Below, in pieces: positions 15,660 to 24,614 of a DNA stretch of 60,384 nt. How positions within the stretch are numbered: the stretch's first letter is position 1; every line of letters starts with the position of its first letter. Position numbers and translations under genes: made by a program. Source of the DNA: Bacteroidaceae bacterium (GTDB lineage: Bacteria > Bacteroidota > Bacteroidia > Bacteroidales > Bacteroidaceae); assembly GCA_024398515.1 (NCBI GenBank), contig JAKSIZ010000008.1:1-60384 (forward strand), written 5' to 3'. The notes below the pieces were generated by a model. That model was not told where the DNA came from and searched no databases. It saw only the letters and a program-made list of their open reading frames with translations.

Positions 15660-18377
15660 ATGTTAAAATACCTCATTGCAATAGCGTTGACATGGCTTTG
15701 CCCAGCAGTTTTCGCAAACCGTGTGCAGACCAACCAACTTTCGATTTACGAAGGTCTGGCTGGTGTTTCGGTCAATGCCATATTCAATGACGGTAACAAT
15801 ATTATATGGATAGGCACGACAAACGGACTGACCATCTTCAACGGAAAGAAGATGCGAACCATCAATGTCAGCCCTATGCATTCGAAAAACATCATCAAGA
15901 ACATTGCCAGCACAGCCGACGGAAAGATATGGCTCGGCACTTCAAATGGTGTTTTCCTCGTTGACAATCAACGCAGTTCGCAGGCAACCCGAGTAATCGA
16001 CGAAGTAAATAAAGCCGTAAACGCCATCCTTGTTGTCGAGAAAGATCTTTACATCTGCACCGACGCCGGCCTATTCATATATAATATTGAGACGAAGAAA
16101 ACCAAGCGACTATGGGTAAACGCCGACCACATGTCGAAGACAAATGCCATCTGCGACGCCAAGTTAGACAACAAAGGACACGTATGGTTGCTGTCGAACA
16201 AGGATTTGTTTCTCTTCGACAAGAAGAAAGGCGTGGCAATCCCGATGAATATAACACGGAAAATCAAGATCTACAATGTCCTCCGCACAATGGACATCGT
16301 GGGCAACAGGATATTCATCGGCAGTTACAACGACGGCGTATTCGAGTTCAACATGCACGACAAGACCATCAACCACTACACTGATGTCGATTGCCGCGTG
16401 ATAACAACCATCTCACATAGTGCCGACAACCTCTATGTGGGCACCGATGGCGCAGGGGTGAGTGTCATTGATCTCGGCACAAACCAATTAGTGAAACAAT
16501 ACACAACAAGCGATGAAAGCGAGATAAAACTGCTCGACAACAGCATCTACTCGTTCCTTCATCTCGACAATGGCGTGAACTTCTTTGGCTTCTATCAACG
16601 CGGTTTGCAGTACAACTACTACACTAATCCTCTGTTCCAGGTTTATCAATTCGGCGACTTCTCAACTGAAAAAATCAATGTCCGCAGCTTTTATATCGAC
16701 GGGAAACGCAAGGTCATAGGCACGAGAAACGGCCTTTATTTCGTTGACGAGGAACGGAACATTGTCAAAAATTATTCGTTCACGCAGCTTGGGGGAGGCA
16801 TTGTCACCAACATTGTCAAGTACAACGGCAAGTATTATTTCTCCACTTTCAACAACGGAGTGAGTATGCTCGACCCTGCAACCATGCAGTTGTCACGCTT
16901 CGGAAAGAACGAAGCGTTGCAGACAATGAGCTTTGGAAGCATGGCTGTCTCGCCTGATAATGAGCTGTGGATGTCGAGCAACAATGGTGTATATGTATAT
17001 AACAGTGCCACCGGCGTGGAGCGAGTGTTCAACAAAAACAACTGTTCGCTGCTCAACAGCTACGTGAAAAGCCTTGCCTTCGACAGCAAAAACCGCTGTT
17101 GGATGGGCACAGAACTTGGTCTATGCATATACAATCCTATCGACGACGTCATATCAACCGACTTCCCTGAAGGCTATTTCAACAGCCAACCCGAACTGAT
17201 TTGTCGCCGTGGAAAGACCGATGAAATCATTGCATACTGCTCTGACGGACTCTTCCGCACCAATGAAGACCTGACGGAATTTGAGCATATCGACACCGAG
17301 AAGACCATTGGGAACAGTTATGTCAGCATGGCTTTGTACGACAACAATCACAAGAACTATTGGATTGGAACCGAAAGAGGACTCTTCTGCTTCGATGAGA
17401 AGTTTGCCACATGCTCGAAATTCTCGGAAGCATCGGGCATGAACAGCCGCCAATTCAGCAGCGATGCAATGAGCATTACAGACGGCAAACAACTGTGGGT
17501 AGGCACTATGGAAGGCCTATACTACGCTGACCTCGACAAGGTTGCAGGCGACAAACACCAGAACTACAAGATACTAATCGACGACATTAGCGTTAACGAT
17601 GTGAAGATGTCGGACAATGAAATGGAGACTGTCTTCAATAATAACAGCATCCGACTGTCGTATCACTGGGGAGTAGATAAGCTCTCGTTCGTGCCGGTAC
17701 TGCTCAATCTTGCCAACCTCAACAACATCTGCTACGAATATCGTATCAACGACGGCGAATGGAACGTGCTTGTCACGGGCGACAAAGTGGAGTGCTCCGA
17801 CTTCAGTTTAGGGCACAACATGCTCAACATAAGGGAAGCCGGCAAGGTTGACTTCACTACATACGACGTATATGTCACGCTCTCGCCATGGTACATCGCC
17901 GAACTGCTCGCAGTCATCGGCTTCATGCTCGTGCTCTATTTTGCGTGGAACCGGCAGAAGAAACTCGAACGCGTAAGGAAGGACCTTGAGATATTGAAGT
18001 CGAAATACAGTCGCGTATCACTTGGCTCCGACGAAAGCGAAGTGCTCTACAAGCAGCTCAACGACTATATGGTGGCTGAGAAACCTTACATGAACCCTAA
18101 TCTGAAACTGTCGGACATTGCCGTGAAGCTGAACTGCTCGACCGTGAAACTATCGCAGATGCTCAACGTCTATGCCAACCAAAACTATTACGACTACATA
18201 AACAAGTACCGCCTTGCCGAGTTCAAGCAGCGAGTGAAGTCGCCGGAATACAAGAACTACACGCTCATGGCACTTGCCGAGATGTGTGGCTTCAAGAAGA
18301 GTTCGTTCTTCACCACATTCAAGAAGAGCGAAGGCATAACCCCTGCCGAGTTCGCCAAAAACGAAGGAAAAGACTAA
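15660..18377 (+). CDS. Membrane-spanning sensor-regulator: two-component-type propeller fused to an AraC domain, no kinase
   Basis: The 905-aa protein has a signal peptide (1-19), then many Reg_prop-type repeats (WIGTTNGL, IWLGTSNGV, YVGTDGAGV, WMGTELGL, YWIGTERGL) forming two likely beta-propellers to about 640. A Y_Y_Y-like domain follows (about 645-740), then one membrane helix (about 743-762), a short coiled coil, and a C-terminal AraC helix-turn-helix (about 795-905). It resembles the hybrid two-component sensors that control Bacteroidetes polysaccharide loci, but lacks the histidine kinase, the ATPase domain and the receiver. It should pass a periplasmic signal straight to a membrane-tethered DNA-binding domain. 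No target genes are adjacent on the same strand. The ligand is probably a glycan, by analogy only. Confidence 0.88.
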   Translation: MLKYLIAIALTWLCPAVFANRVQTNQLSIYEGLAGVSVNAIFNDGNNIIWIGTTNGLTIFNGKKMRTINVSPMHSKNIIKNIASTADGKIWLGTSNGVFLVDNQRSSQATRVIDEVNKAVNAILVVEKDLYICTDAGLFIYNIETKKTKRLWVNADHMSKTNAICDAKLDNKGHVWLLSNKDLFLFDKKKGVAIPMNITRKIKIYNVLRTMDIVGNRIFIGSYNDGVFEFNMHDKTINHYTDVDCRVITTISHSADNLYVGTDGAGVSVIDLGTNQLVKQYTTSDESEIKLLDNSIYSFLHLDNGVNFFGFYQRGLQYNYYTNPLFQVYQFGDFSTEKINVRSFYIDGKRKVIGTRNGLYFVDEERNIVKNYSFTQLGGGIVTNIVKYNGKYYFSTFNNGVSMLDPATMQLSRFGKNEALQTMSFGSMAVSPDNELWMSSNNGVYVYNSATGVERVFNKNNCSLLNSYVKSLAFDSKNRCWMGTELGLCIYNPIDDVISTDFPEGYFNSQPELICRRGKTDEIIAYCSDGLFRTNEDLTEFEHIDTEKTIGNSYVSMALYDNNHKNYWIGTERGLFCFDEKFATCSKFSEASGMNSRQFSSDAMSITDGKQLWVGTMEGLYYADLDKVAGDKHQNYKILIDDISVNDVKMSDNEMETVFNNNSIRLSYHWGVDKLSFVPVLLNLANLNNICYEYRINDGEWNVLVTGDKVECSDFSLGHNMLNIREAGKVDFTTYDVYVTLSPWYIAELLAVIGFMLVLYFAWNRQKKLERVRKDLEILKSKYSRVSLGSDESEVLYKQLNDYMVAEKPYMNPNLKLSDIAVKLNCSTVKLSQMLNVYANQNYYDYINKYRLAEFKQRVKSPEYKNYTLMALAEMCGFKKSSFFTTFKKSEGITPAEFAKNEGKD

Positions 18378-18472
18378 CCCACAGCGCTTGCATTTCCCTA
18401 TACAAACGCTTGAATTCAGAAGAATCTACTATAGTTTTTCACCGAACAAACCATACCCCTTCACAATACGTT

Positions 18473-18566
18473 CTGTTGGGGGTGAAAAAAGTTGTACAAC
18501 TTTCGCGCGAAAGTTGTACAACATTCAGCTGAAAGTTGTACAACTTTTTTTCGAGTTAAGCGTTCG
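18473..18566 (+). repeat. Triple-palindrome intergenic element, AAGTTGTACAACTT type
   Basis: Three GTTGTACAAC palindromes lie at 18491, 18513 and 18535, a 22-bp period; the outer two extend to AAAGTTGTACAACTTT. The left border CTGTTGGGGGTG (18473-18484) matches the border of the element at 9501-9599, and the right border GAGTTAAGCGTTCG (18553-18566) matches GAGTTAAGCGTTCA of the element at 33267. It lies between two convergent genes, so it may also serve as a transcript end, but the same family occurs in other contexts. Confidence 0.82.
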
Positions 18567-18569
18567 TCT

Positions 18570-19580
18570 CTATGATTGATTAGTGAGAAGGTCGCAAACT
18601 TCATCGAGGATTGAAGAAAGTTCTTCGTATGTTTCGGCACGAAGCATGCGTATTCTTGTCTCGCGGAAATTAGGTATTCCCTTGAACACTGGCGTTGAGG
18701 CGAGGTGTCGGCGAGTGTGGAGTATGCCGCGGTATTCGTCGATTCGCTCAACGTTGATGCGAAGGAGTTCCTTGAGGATTGCAATCTTTTCGGCTACGGT
18801 AAAGCCGGAATCTCCGGAAATCTCAGGTTTCACGGAGTCCCCAGAGGAGAGATAATCCCTCACGTCGCGGAAGAGCCACGGCTGTCCGAACGTTGCACGG
18901 CCTATCATCACGGCATCGACTCCGTAGCGTTCGAACATCATTCGTGCCTGTTCGGGCGTTGTGACGTCACCGTTGCCTATAACGGGTATGCGCATCCTTG
19001 GGTTTCGCTTCACCTCGCCGATAAGCCTCCAGTCGGCAGGACCAGTGTACATCTGCGACCGTGTACGCCCATGAATGGTCAGTGCCTGAATGCCGCAGTC
19101 CTGAAGTTGTTCTGCCAAATCGACTATGATTTGGTGTTCGTTGTCCCATCCCAAGCGTGTCTTCACGGTGACGGGAATGTTGACCGCTTTCACCACTTCG
19201 CGTGTTATTTCGAGCATCAAAGGTATGTTTTGCAGCATTCCTGCGCCTGCACCTTTCGATGCAACCTTTTTCACAGGGCATCCAAAGTTGATGTCGATGA
19301 CGTCGGGATGCACCTCGGCGACAACTTTTGCCGCTTCAACCATCGAATCTACGCTCTTGCCATAGATCTGAATACCCACCGGTCGTTCCGATTCATTGAT
19401 TTGAAACTTGCTGATTGTGCTGCGAACACTGCGTATTACAGCGTCGGCATTGACAAATTCAGTGTAAACCATCGAGGCACCATAACGCTTACAGAGCATA
19501 CGGAAACCTATGTCGGTGACATCTTCCATCGGTGCCAGGAACACTGGAAACGGCTCAAATTCTATATTTCCTATCTTCAT
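18570..19580 (-). CDS. dusB: tRNA-dihydrouridine synthase
   Basis: The 336-aa flavoenzyme reduces uridines in tRNA. Signatures: FLAPMEDVTDIGFR at the start of the TIM barrel, NFGCPVKKVASKGAGAGML with the catalytic Cys, VKTRLGWD, IHGRTRSQMYTGPADW and GRATFGQPW for FMN binding. A C-terminal helical domain follows. Length fits the DusB group. The DUF486 gene lies 9 nt upstream and is probably cotranscribed. The long opposite-strand frame over it is a shadow. Confidence 0.93.
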   Translation of the reverse strand: MKIGNIEFEPFPVFLAPMEDVTDIGFRMLCKRYGASMVYTEFVNADAVIRSVRSTISKFQINESERPVGIQIYGKSVDSMVEAAKVVAEVHPDVIDINFGCPVKKVASKGAGAGMLQNIPLMLEITREVVKAVNIPVTVKTRLGWDNEHQIIVDLAEQLQDCGIQALTIHGRTRSQMYTGPADWRLIGEVKRNPRMRIPVIGNGDVTTPEQARMMFERYGVDAVMIGRATFGQPWLFRDVRDYLSSGDSVKPEISGDSGFTVAEKIAILKELLRINVERIDEYRGILHTRRHLASTPVFKGIPNFRETRIRMLRAETYEELSSILDEVCDLLTNQS

Positions 19581-19589
19581 CGCGACCTA

Positions 19590-19967
19590 TCATTTGAGAA
19601 AACAGAAGTAAACAGCAGCGATGAGAAGGCCGAATGCAACGAAGTGATTCCACTGCAAAGACTCACCCTTGAAGAGAAGAGTAGTGAAGAGCACGAACAC
19701 CACAAGCGTCACTACCTCCTGTATAATCTTTAGTTGCATGAGAGTATAAACGCCGCCATTGCCCACGAAACCCATGCGGTTGGCTGGGACTTGGAAACAA
19801 TATTCAACCAGAGCAAGCCCCCAACTGATGAGAATTACTATATATAATGGTGTGTTGTCGGAAAGAACGCCGACTTGCTGAAGCTTGATATGACCATACC
19901 ATGCGAATGTCATGAAGATGTTTGCCACTATCAGAAGCAAAACAGGATATAAATACTGTGTGAACAT
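19590..19967 (-). CDS. DUF486 (DMT-like) small membrane protein
   Basis: The 125-aa protein has four hydrophobic segments and the DUF486 pattern NIFMTFAWYGH, SWGLALVEYCFQVPANR and LKIIQEVVTLVVF. It is related to half-size drug/metabolite transporters; no substrate is known. A TAACTTTG box (20000-19993) lies about 26 nt before the start. Likely in one transcript with dusB. Confidence 0.9.
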   Translation of the reverse strand: MFTQYLYPVLLLIVANIFMTFAWYGHIKLQQVGVLSDNTPLYIVILISWGLALVEYCFQVPANRMGFVGNGGVYTLMQLKIIQEVVTLVVFVLFTTLLFKGESLQWNHFVAFGLLIAAVYFCFLK

Positions 19968-19992
19968 TAGCGATATTTTTGAAAATCCGACG

Positions 19993-20000
19993 CAAAGTTA
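19993..20000 (-). promoter_or_regulatory. -7 box of the DUF486-dusB promoter
   Basis: TAACTTTG on the minus strand just upstream of the DUF486 start. No matching -33 element is seen. Confidence 0.5.
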
Positions 20001-20062
20001 TAAAAAAAATGTAATTATTCCGATATATTTTCTTTTTCTCTTCTTATTTACGTAAAATTTAT

Positions 20063-20070
20063 TATCTTTG
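20063..20070 (+). promoter_or_regulatory. -7 box of the DUF4254 promoter
   Basis: TATCTTTG lies 21 nt before the ATG at 20092; the -33 region is weak. Confidence 0.5.
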
Positions 20071-20091
20071 CAGAAATAAAACTTGAATATT

Positions 20092-20697
20092 ATGACATTT
20101 ACACAAATTTGCGACCCGATTTTCCGTCAGGCAATAGACAATTATCACGTGACTGACAACGTTGACACACCAATTAATAACCCTTTTGAAGAGGGAACAA
20201 TAGAGAACAGACTGTACCTGAAGTGCTGGATTGACACTGTACAATGGCATTTTGAAGACATAATCCGCGACCCGAACATTGACCCTGTTGAGGCTTTGAC
20301 GCTTAAACGTCGCATCGACAAGAGCAATCAGGACCGCACAGATCTCGTTGAACAAATCGACAGTTACTTCCGTGAGAAGTATGCTGACGTGAAGGTTCTC
20401 GACTCGGCAACCATCAACACTGAGAGTCCGGCATGGGCTGTTGACCGACTTTCAATACTGTATCTGAAGATTTATCACATGCAGGAACAGGTTTCGCGCA
20501 CTGATGCTGAGGCTGCACATATACAGAAATGCCAGGCAAAACTTGATGTCCTGCTCGAACAACGCGTTGATCTTTCGTCGGCAATCGACCAACTTTTGGC
20601 AGATATAGAGGACGGAAAGAAGTACATGAAGGTTTATCGGCAGATGAAGATGTACAACGATCCATCGACAAATCCAATCCTTTACCAACAGAAGTGA
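20092..20697 (+). CDS. DUF4254 family protein
   Basis: The 201-aa protein is soluble and mostly helical, rich in charged residues, with no signal peptide. It matches what I recall as DUF4254 (NPFEEGTIENRLYLKCWIDTVQWHFED near the N-terminus; coiled-coil-like C-terminus). I chose ATG 20092 over the upstream TTG at 20083. Its TGA overlaps the GTG start of the glycosyltransferase gene by 4 nt, so the two are translationally coupled. The partner suggests a role in lipopolysaccharide or glycan assembly; the biochemical function is unknown. Confidence 0.85.
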   Translation: MTFTQICDPIFRQAIDNYHVTDNVDTPINNPFEEGTIENRLYLKCWIDTVQWHFEDIIRDPNIDPVEALTLKRRIDKSNQDRTDLVEQIDSYFREKYADVKVLDSATINTESPAWAVDRLSILYLKIYHMQEQVSRTDAEAAHIQKCQAKLDVLLEQRVDLSSAIDQLLADIEDGKKYMKVYRQMKMYNDPSTNPILYQQK

Positions 20698-21683
20698 AGA
20701 CACAACACTTGCTTATAATGCGCTTTTCGGCTATGGGCGACGTTGCAATGACGGTGCCTGTAGTGAAGGCTTTGGCACTGCGATACCCCGATTTGAGGAT
20801 TACAGTGCTTAGCCGACCGTTTGCAAAACCGTTCTTTGAGGGCATCTCACCGAACATCAGCTTTATGGGAGCGGACGTGAAAAACGAGTATAAGCATCTT
20901 TCTGGCTTGAATGAACTTTATCGCCGACTCACGGCAAAGCAGTTTACAGCCGTGGCAGACTTTCATGGCGTGCTGCGGACAGAGTATTTGCGCAGTCGTT
21001 TTATGCTCGATGGCGTGAAGGTAGCGCATATTGACAAGCATCGCAAAGGGCGAAAAAAACTCTGCCGACTGAAGAATAAAGAGATGATAAGGCAGCCTTC
21101 GCCGTTCCAAAACTATGCAGATGTGCTCGCGAAACTGGGCTTTCCTGTTGAATTGAACGCAGGAAAATATCAGTTTTCAGGCATAAAGCATGGCGCAATT
21201 GGCATTGCTCCAACCGCAGCATTCGTAGGGAAATGTTATCCTTTGAGCAAGATGAAGGAGGTTGTTCGCCTATTGTTGCTGAAACATTCGGAGGCTAAAA
21301 TATACGTTTTCGGTGCAAAACAAGACGAAATTGAAGCAATCACACCTGAAACATTTGCCGACAGCGGAAGAATAATCAACGTCAGCAGTGTGGCAAAAGG
21401 CTTGGGCGCAGAGCTGGAACTGATGAAAGAACTCGACGTGATGATTAGCATGGACAGTGCAAACATGCACTTTGCATCGCTCGTTGGTGTGCCTGTAATC
21501 AGTATCTGGGGGCAAACTCATCCATTCGCAGGCTTTATGGGATGGGGACAAAGTGAGGAAAACGCCATTCAATTAAACGAATCTTGCCGACCATGCAGCA
21601 TATTCGGCAACAAGAAATGCCCTTTCGGCGACTATCATTGCATCGCTTCCATCGCCCCAGAACAGATAGTTGAACGCATCTGA
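20694..21683 (+). CDS. Glycosyltransferase family 9 (heptosyltransferase-like)
   Basis: The 329-aa protein starts with GTG overlapping the preceding stop. It has the GT9 N-terminal motif LLIMRFSAMGDVAMTVPVVKAL, a central KYPL/IAPTAAF region, and the C-terminal donor-site pattern SMDSANMHFASLVGVPVISIWGQTHP. GT9 enzymes add heptose or related sugars to the lipopolysaccharide core at the cytoplasmic face. The acceptor here is not known. A 31-nt gap separates it from the GH105 gene. Confidence 0.92.
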   Translation: MKTQHLLIMRFSAMGDVAMTVPVVKALALRYPDLRITVLSRPFAKPFFEGISPNISFMGADVKNEYKHLSGLNELYRRLTAKQFTAVADFHGVLRTEYLRSRFMLDGVKVAHIDKHRKGRKKLCRLKNKEMIRQPSPFQNYADVLAKLGFPVELNAGKYQFSGIKHGAIGIAPTAAFVGKCYPLSKMKEVVRLLLLKHSEAKIYVFGAKQDEIEAITPETFADSGRIINVSSVAKGLGAELELMKELDVMISMDSANMHFASLVGVPVISIWGQTHPFAGFMGWGQSEENAIQLNESCRPCSIFGNKKCPFGDYHCIASIAPEQIVERI

Positions 21684-21714
21684 AACACGATAAAAACTAT
21701 ATATAATATTAATA

Positions 21715-23148
21715 ATGAATAGGAGAACCATCACATTCGCATTGGCAATCTTTGGTTTTTACCAACTTACACTGGCGCAAAAGAAAGTCATCAACGACAT
21801 CAATACGCCTTTACACTTAATGCAGCCGAACTATGAAACGCCGTATAAAGTGCCCGACGTGCAGGATGTAAAGGCCGACATAGACCGTGTCTTAAGCTTT
21901 ATGGCGCAGTCTATGCCAACAAAAGGCGACAGCAGCTCAACGGCTGGCCGCTTGCACAAAGGAGTTTACGACGACTGCAATAAACTTCCAGTGGGTGCAT
22001 TCCGACTGACATCATACGAGGCTGGAGTGCTCTACAATGCCACTCTTTGTGCTGCAAAAGCAACGGGCGACAATAATTATATGACGTTTGCCGCCGACCG
22101 ACTCAACCTTATTGCCAATCTTGCACCACGCTCAATAAAAGGATTCCAGACCGATAAGAACTACGATTCGCAGATGCGACCAGTCGTAAATCCACAGGCT
22201 CTCGACGATGCAGGAGCAATGTGCGCAGCATTCATACGCCTTCAACTCAGCAACACATCATCGGCTTGCCGCTTGCACAAAGCGCAAAAGTGCGACTGCA
22301 AGAAAGCTGATAAGGCCGTAAAAGAAGTGATAGAACGCTATGCCGACTACGTCATGAACAAGCAAATGCGCCTTAATGACGGCTTATTGGCACGCAATCG
22401 CCCACACAAAAACTCCGTTTGGCTCGACGATATGTACATGGGAATTCCTTGTTTAGCATGGTATGGAAGGCTCACGGGCAACACAAAATATTACGATGAA
22501 GCCCTTCGACAGTTGCGATTATTCAAGCAACGCATGTGGGTACCGGAGCAAAAACTCTTCCGCCACGGATGGATTGAAGCCATGAATCCTCACCCTTGTT
22601 TCCCTTGGGGAAGGGCTAACGGATGGGCAATCCTCACAATGTGCGAGGTGCTTGATGCCATTCCAACCGATTACCCAGGGCGTGAAGAAGTGCTCGACCT
22701 GCTTCGTCAACACATAGAAGGACTGTGTGCCGTGCAGGACAAGACTGGTTTCTGGCATCAACTCTTGGACAGAAACGACACATATCTTGAGACTTCAGCC
22801 ACTGCAATCTTCACTTATTGCATGTCACACGCCATTTGTGAAGGATGGATTGATGCTCTTGCATACGGTTCGCAGACGCTTCAAGGCTGGCAAGCCACGG
22901 CTACAAAAATCAACAATCAAGGTCAAGTGGAGGGCACTTGCGTAGGTTCCGGCATGGGATTCGACGCTGCTTTCTACAGTTATCGACCTGTTCACGTTAT
23001 GGCTTTGCACGGCTATGGTCCGGTGATTTGGGCTGGTTCGGAGGTCATCAGGATGCTCAACGCCACCCATCCTAAGTTTAACGATTCGGCAATTCATTTC
23101 TATTCTACGCCTCAAACCACCCCTTCGCCTATCTTCAACGAACAATAG
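21715..23148 (+). CDS. Glycoside hydrolase family 105, unsaturated rhamnogalacturonyl hydrolase-like
   Basis: The 477-aa protein has a signal peptide (1-21, ending LAQ). The (alpha/alpha)6-barrel signatures of GH105 follow: LPVGAFRLTSYEAGVLYN, SVWLDDMYMGIPCLAW (catalytic Asp), WGRANGWAI and CVGSGMGFD. These enzymes remove unsaturated uronic acid from lyase products of pectin. Residues about 183-197 (ACRLHKAQKCDCKK) are encoded by a palindromic repeat in frame, and a shorter relative lies at 21947-21962 (GRLHKG). It stands outside any SusC/SusD locus, followed by an AGCS transporter gene 13 nt downstream. Confidence 0.88.
   Translation: MNRRTITFALAIFGFYQLTLAQKKVINDINTPLHLMQPNYETPYKVPDVQDVKADIDRVLSFMAQSMPTKGDSSSTAGRLHKGVYDDCNKLPVGAFRLTSYEAGVLYNATLCAAKATGDNNYMTFAADRLNLIANLAPRSIKGFQTDKNYDSQMRPVVNPQALDDAGAMCAAFIRLQLSNTSSACRLHKAQKCDCKKADKAVKEVIERYADYVMNKQMRLNDGLLARNRPHKNSVWLDDMYMGIPCLAWYGRLTGNTKYYDEALRQLRLFKQRMWVPEQKLFRHGWIEAMNPHPCFPWGRANGWAILTMCEVLDAIPTDYPGREEVLDLLRQHIEGLCAVQDKTGFWHQLLDRNDTYLETSATAIFTYCMSHAICEGWIDALAYGSQTLQGWQATATKINNQGQVEGTCVGSGMGFDAAFYSYRPVHVMALHGYGPVIWAGSEVIRMLNATHPKFNDSAIHFYSTPQTTPSPIFNEQ
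22261..22302. repeat. In-frame palindromic repeat inside the GH105 gene
   Basis: The core 22272-22302 begins CTTGCACAAAGCG and ends GCGACTGCAAG, so its ends pair. The complement of 24945-24971, in the ompH upstream region, has the same sequence with a 4-base shorter loop. The preceding 22 bases (22261-22282) match 25013-25034 with one mismatch. A shorter match (GCCGCTTGCACAAAG) lies in the same gene at 21947. It encodes about 14 extra residues without a frameshift. Confidence 0.75.
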
Positions 23149-23161
23149 TATTCATTATAAT

Positions 23162-24517
23162 ATGGATTGGATCCACGATTTCCTGACGCAAGCAAACGGT
23201 ATATTATGGGGTTGGCCCATGATAATCCTCCTTCTTGGCACCCATTTGTTTCTCACCATAAGGCTGAAACTCCCACAAAGATACATCTTCCAAGCCATTA
23301 AGTTGAGCATGAAGAAAGACGTAAGCAGCAGCGGCGACGTCAGTCAACTCGGCGCACTTGCCACTGCTCTTGCCGCAACAATAGGCACAGGAAACATCGT
23401 AGGCGTAGCTACAGCCGTCGCACTTGGCGGTCCTGGTGCCGTACTTTGGTGCTGGTTGACGGGTGTATTGGGCATTGCAACCAAGTACAGCGAGGCATTG
23501 CTTGCCGTGAAATATAGGGTAAAAGACGAGAAAACGGGCCGTACTTTCGGTGGACCTATGCTTGTTCTTGAGCGTGGACTGCACTTGAAATGGCTCGGAA
23601 TCATCTTTGCCGTGCTCACAACCGTCACTTCTCTCGGCATCGGATGCTCGGTACAATCCAACTCCATCTCGCTCCTGATGAACGAAACCTTCGACATTCC
23701 CTTCGTTACAACAGGCATTGTGCTGGCAATCCTCGCAGCCACCGTACTCATCGGAGGCGTTAAGGTTATAGCAAAAGTATGCACATTCTTCGTGCCGTTC
23801 ATGGCTTTCTTCTACATCGTCGGCTGCTTATACATCCTCTGCATAAACCATGAATTCCTCGGCGAGGCGCTTATTCTCATCGGCAAATGCGCATTCACGC
23901 CGACGGCAGCAACGGGTGGATTTATCGGAGGAGGCATTATGATTGCCATGCGCTACGGTATTGCCCGCGGACTTTTCTCGAACGAATCTGGTCTCGGCTC
24001 TGCTCCTATCGTTGCAGCTACGGCAAAGACTCGCAACCCTGTACGCCAAGCATTGGTATCGGCAAGCGGCACATTCTGGGACACTGTCGTCATCTGTGCC
24101 CTCACAGGACTGGTCATCGTCAGCAGTGTGATAGCATATCCCGACATAAGCATCGATGATGGTGCCACACTGACAAAGCTTTGCTTCGACAAGATTCCAT
24201 ACGTAGGCTCGCCACTTCTCGCATTCGGCATCCTCACCTTTGCCTTCAGCACCATCCTCGGATGGAGTTACTACGGCAAGAGTGCCATGTGGTACTTGTT
24301 CGGCAAAAAGGGAACAACCATCTACCTCATCGTCTATGTCGTATGCCTTTTCATTGGAAGTATCGTCAGCCTTAACCTCATCTGGGACATTGCCGACACA
24401 ATGAATGCGCTGATGGCGATACCAAACCTCATCTCGCTTCTCTTCTTGAGCGGAGTGATAGTCAGTGAGACTCGAAAGTTTCTCTGGTCGAACCGCCTCG
24501 ACGAAAAGGAAGAATAA
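23162..24517 (+). CDS. AGCS family sodium:amino acid (alanine/glycine) symporter
   Basis: The 451-aa inner-membrane protein has about eleven hydrophobic segments and the AGCS signatures ATIGTGNIVGVATAVALGGPG, WLTGVLGIATKYSEA and GLFSNESGLGSAPI. It should import a small amino acid with sodium. It lies 13 nt after the GH105 gene and is probably in the same transcript; the functional link is not obvious. Confidence 0.94.
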   Translation: MDWIHDFLTQANGILWGWPMIILLLGTHLFLTIRLKLPQRYIFQAIKLSMKKDVSSSGDVSQLGALATALAATIGTGNIVGVATAVALGGPGAVLWCWLTGVLGIATKYSEALLAVKYRVKDEKTGRTFGGPMLVLERGLHLKWLGIIFAVLTTVTSLGIGCSVQSNSISLLMNETFDIPFVTTGIVLAILAATVLIGGVKVIAKVCTFFVPFMAFFYIVGCLYILCINHEFLGEALILIGKCAFTPTAATGGFIGGGIMIAMRYGIARGLFSNESGLGSAPIVAATAKTRNPVRQALVSASGTFWDTVVICALTGLVIVSSVIAYPDISIDDGATLTKLCFDKIPYVGSPLLAFGILTFAFSTILGWSYYGKSAMWYLFGKKGTTIYLIVYVVCLFIGSIVSLNLIWDIADTMNALMAIPNLISLLFLSGVIVSETRKFLWSNRLDEKEE

Positions 24518-24614
24518 CCCCCACTACACACATAGTGCAAACCGTTTCGTAGCATAGTTTCAGTCCATGCGACGCTTATCTTTGCGCGACTTGAACGTTA
24601 TGCCTTCCCGAGAC

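Noticed and set aside
18705-19733. A 342-codon plus-strand frame opposite dusB
   Set aside because: dusB has all family motifs on the minus strand; the opposite frame is Cys/His-rich with no recognisable domain and runs into the DUF486 gene.
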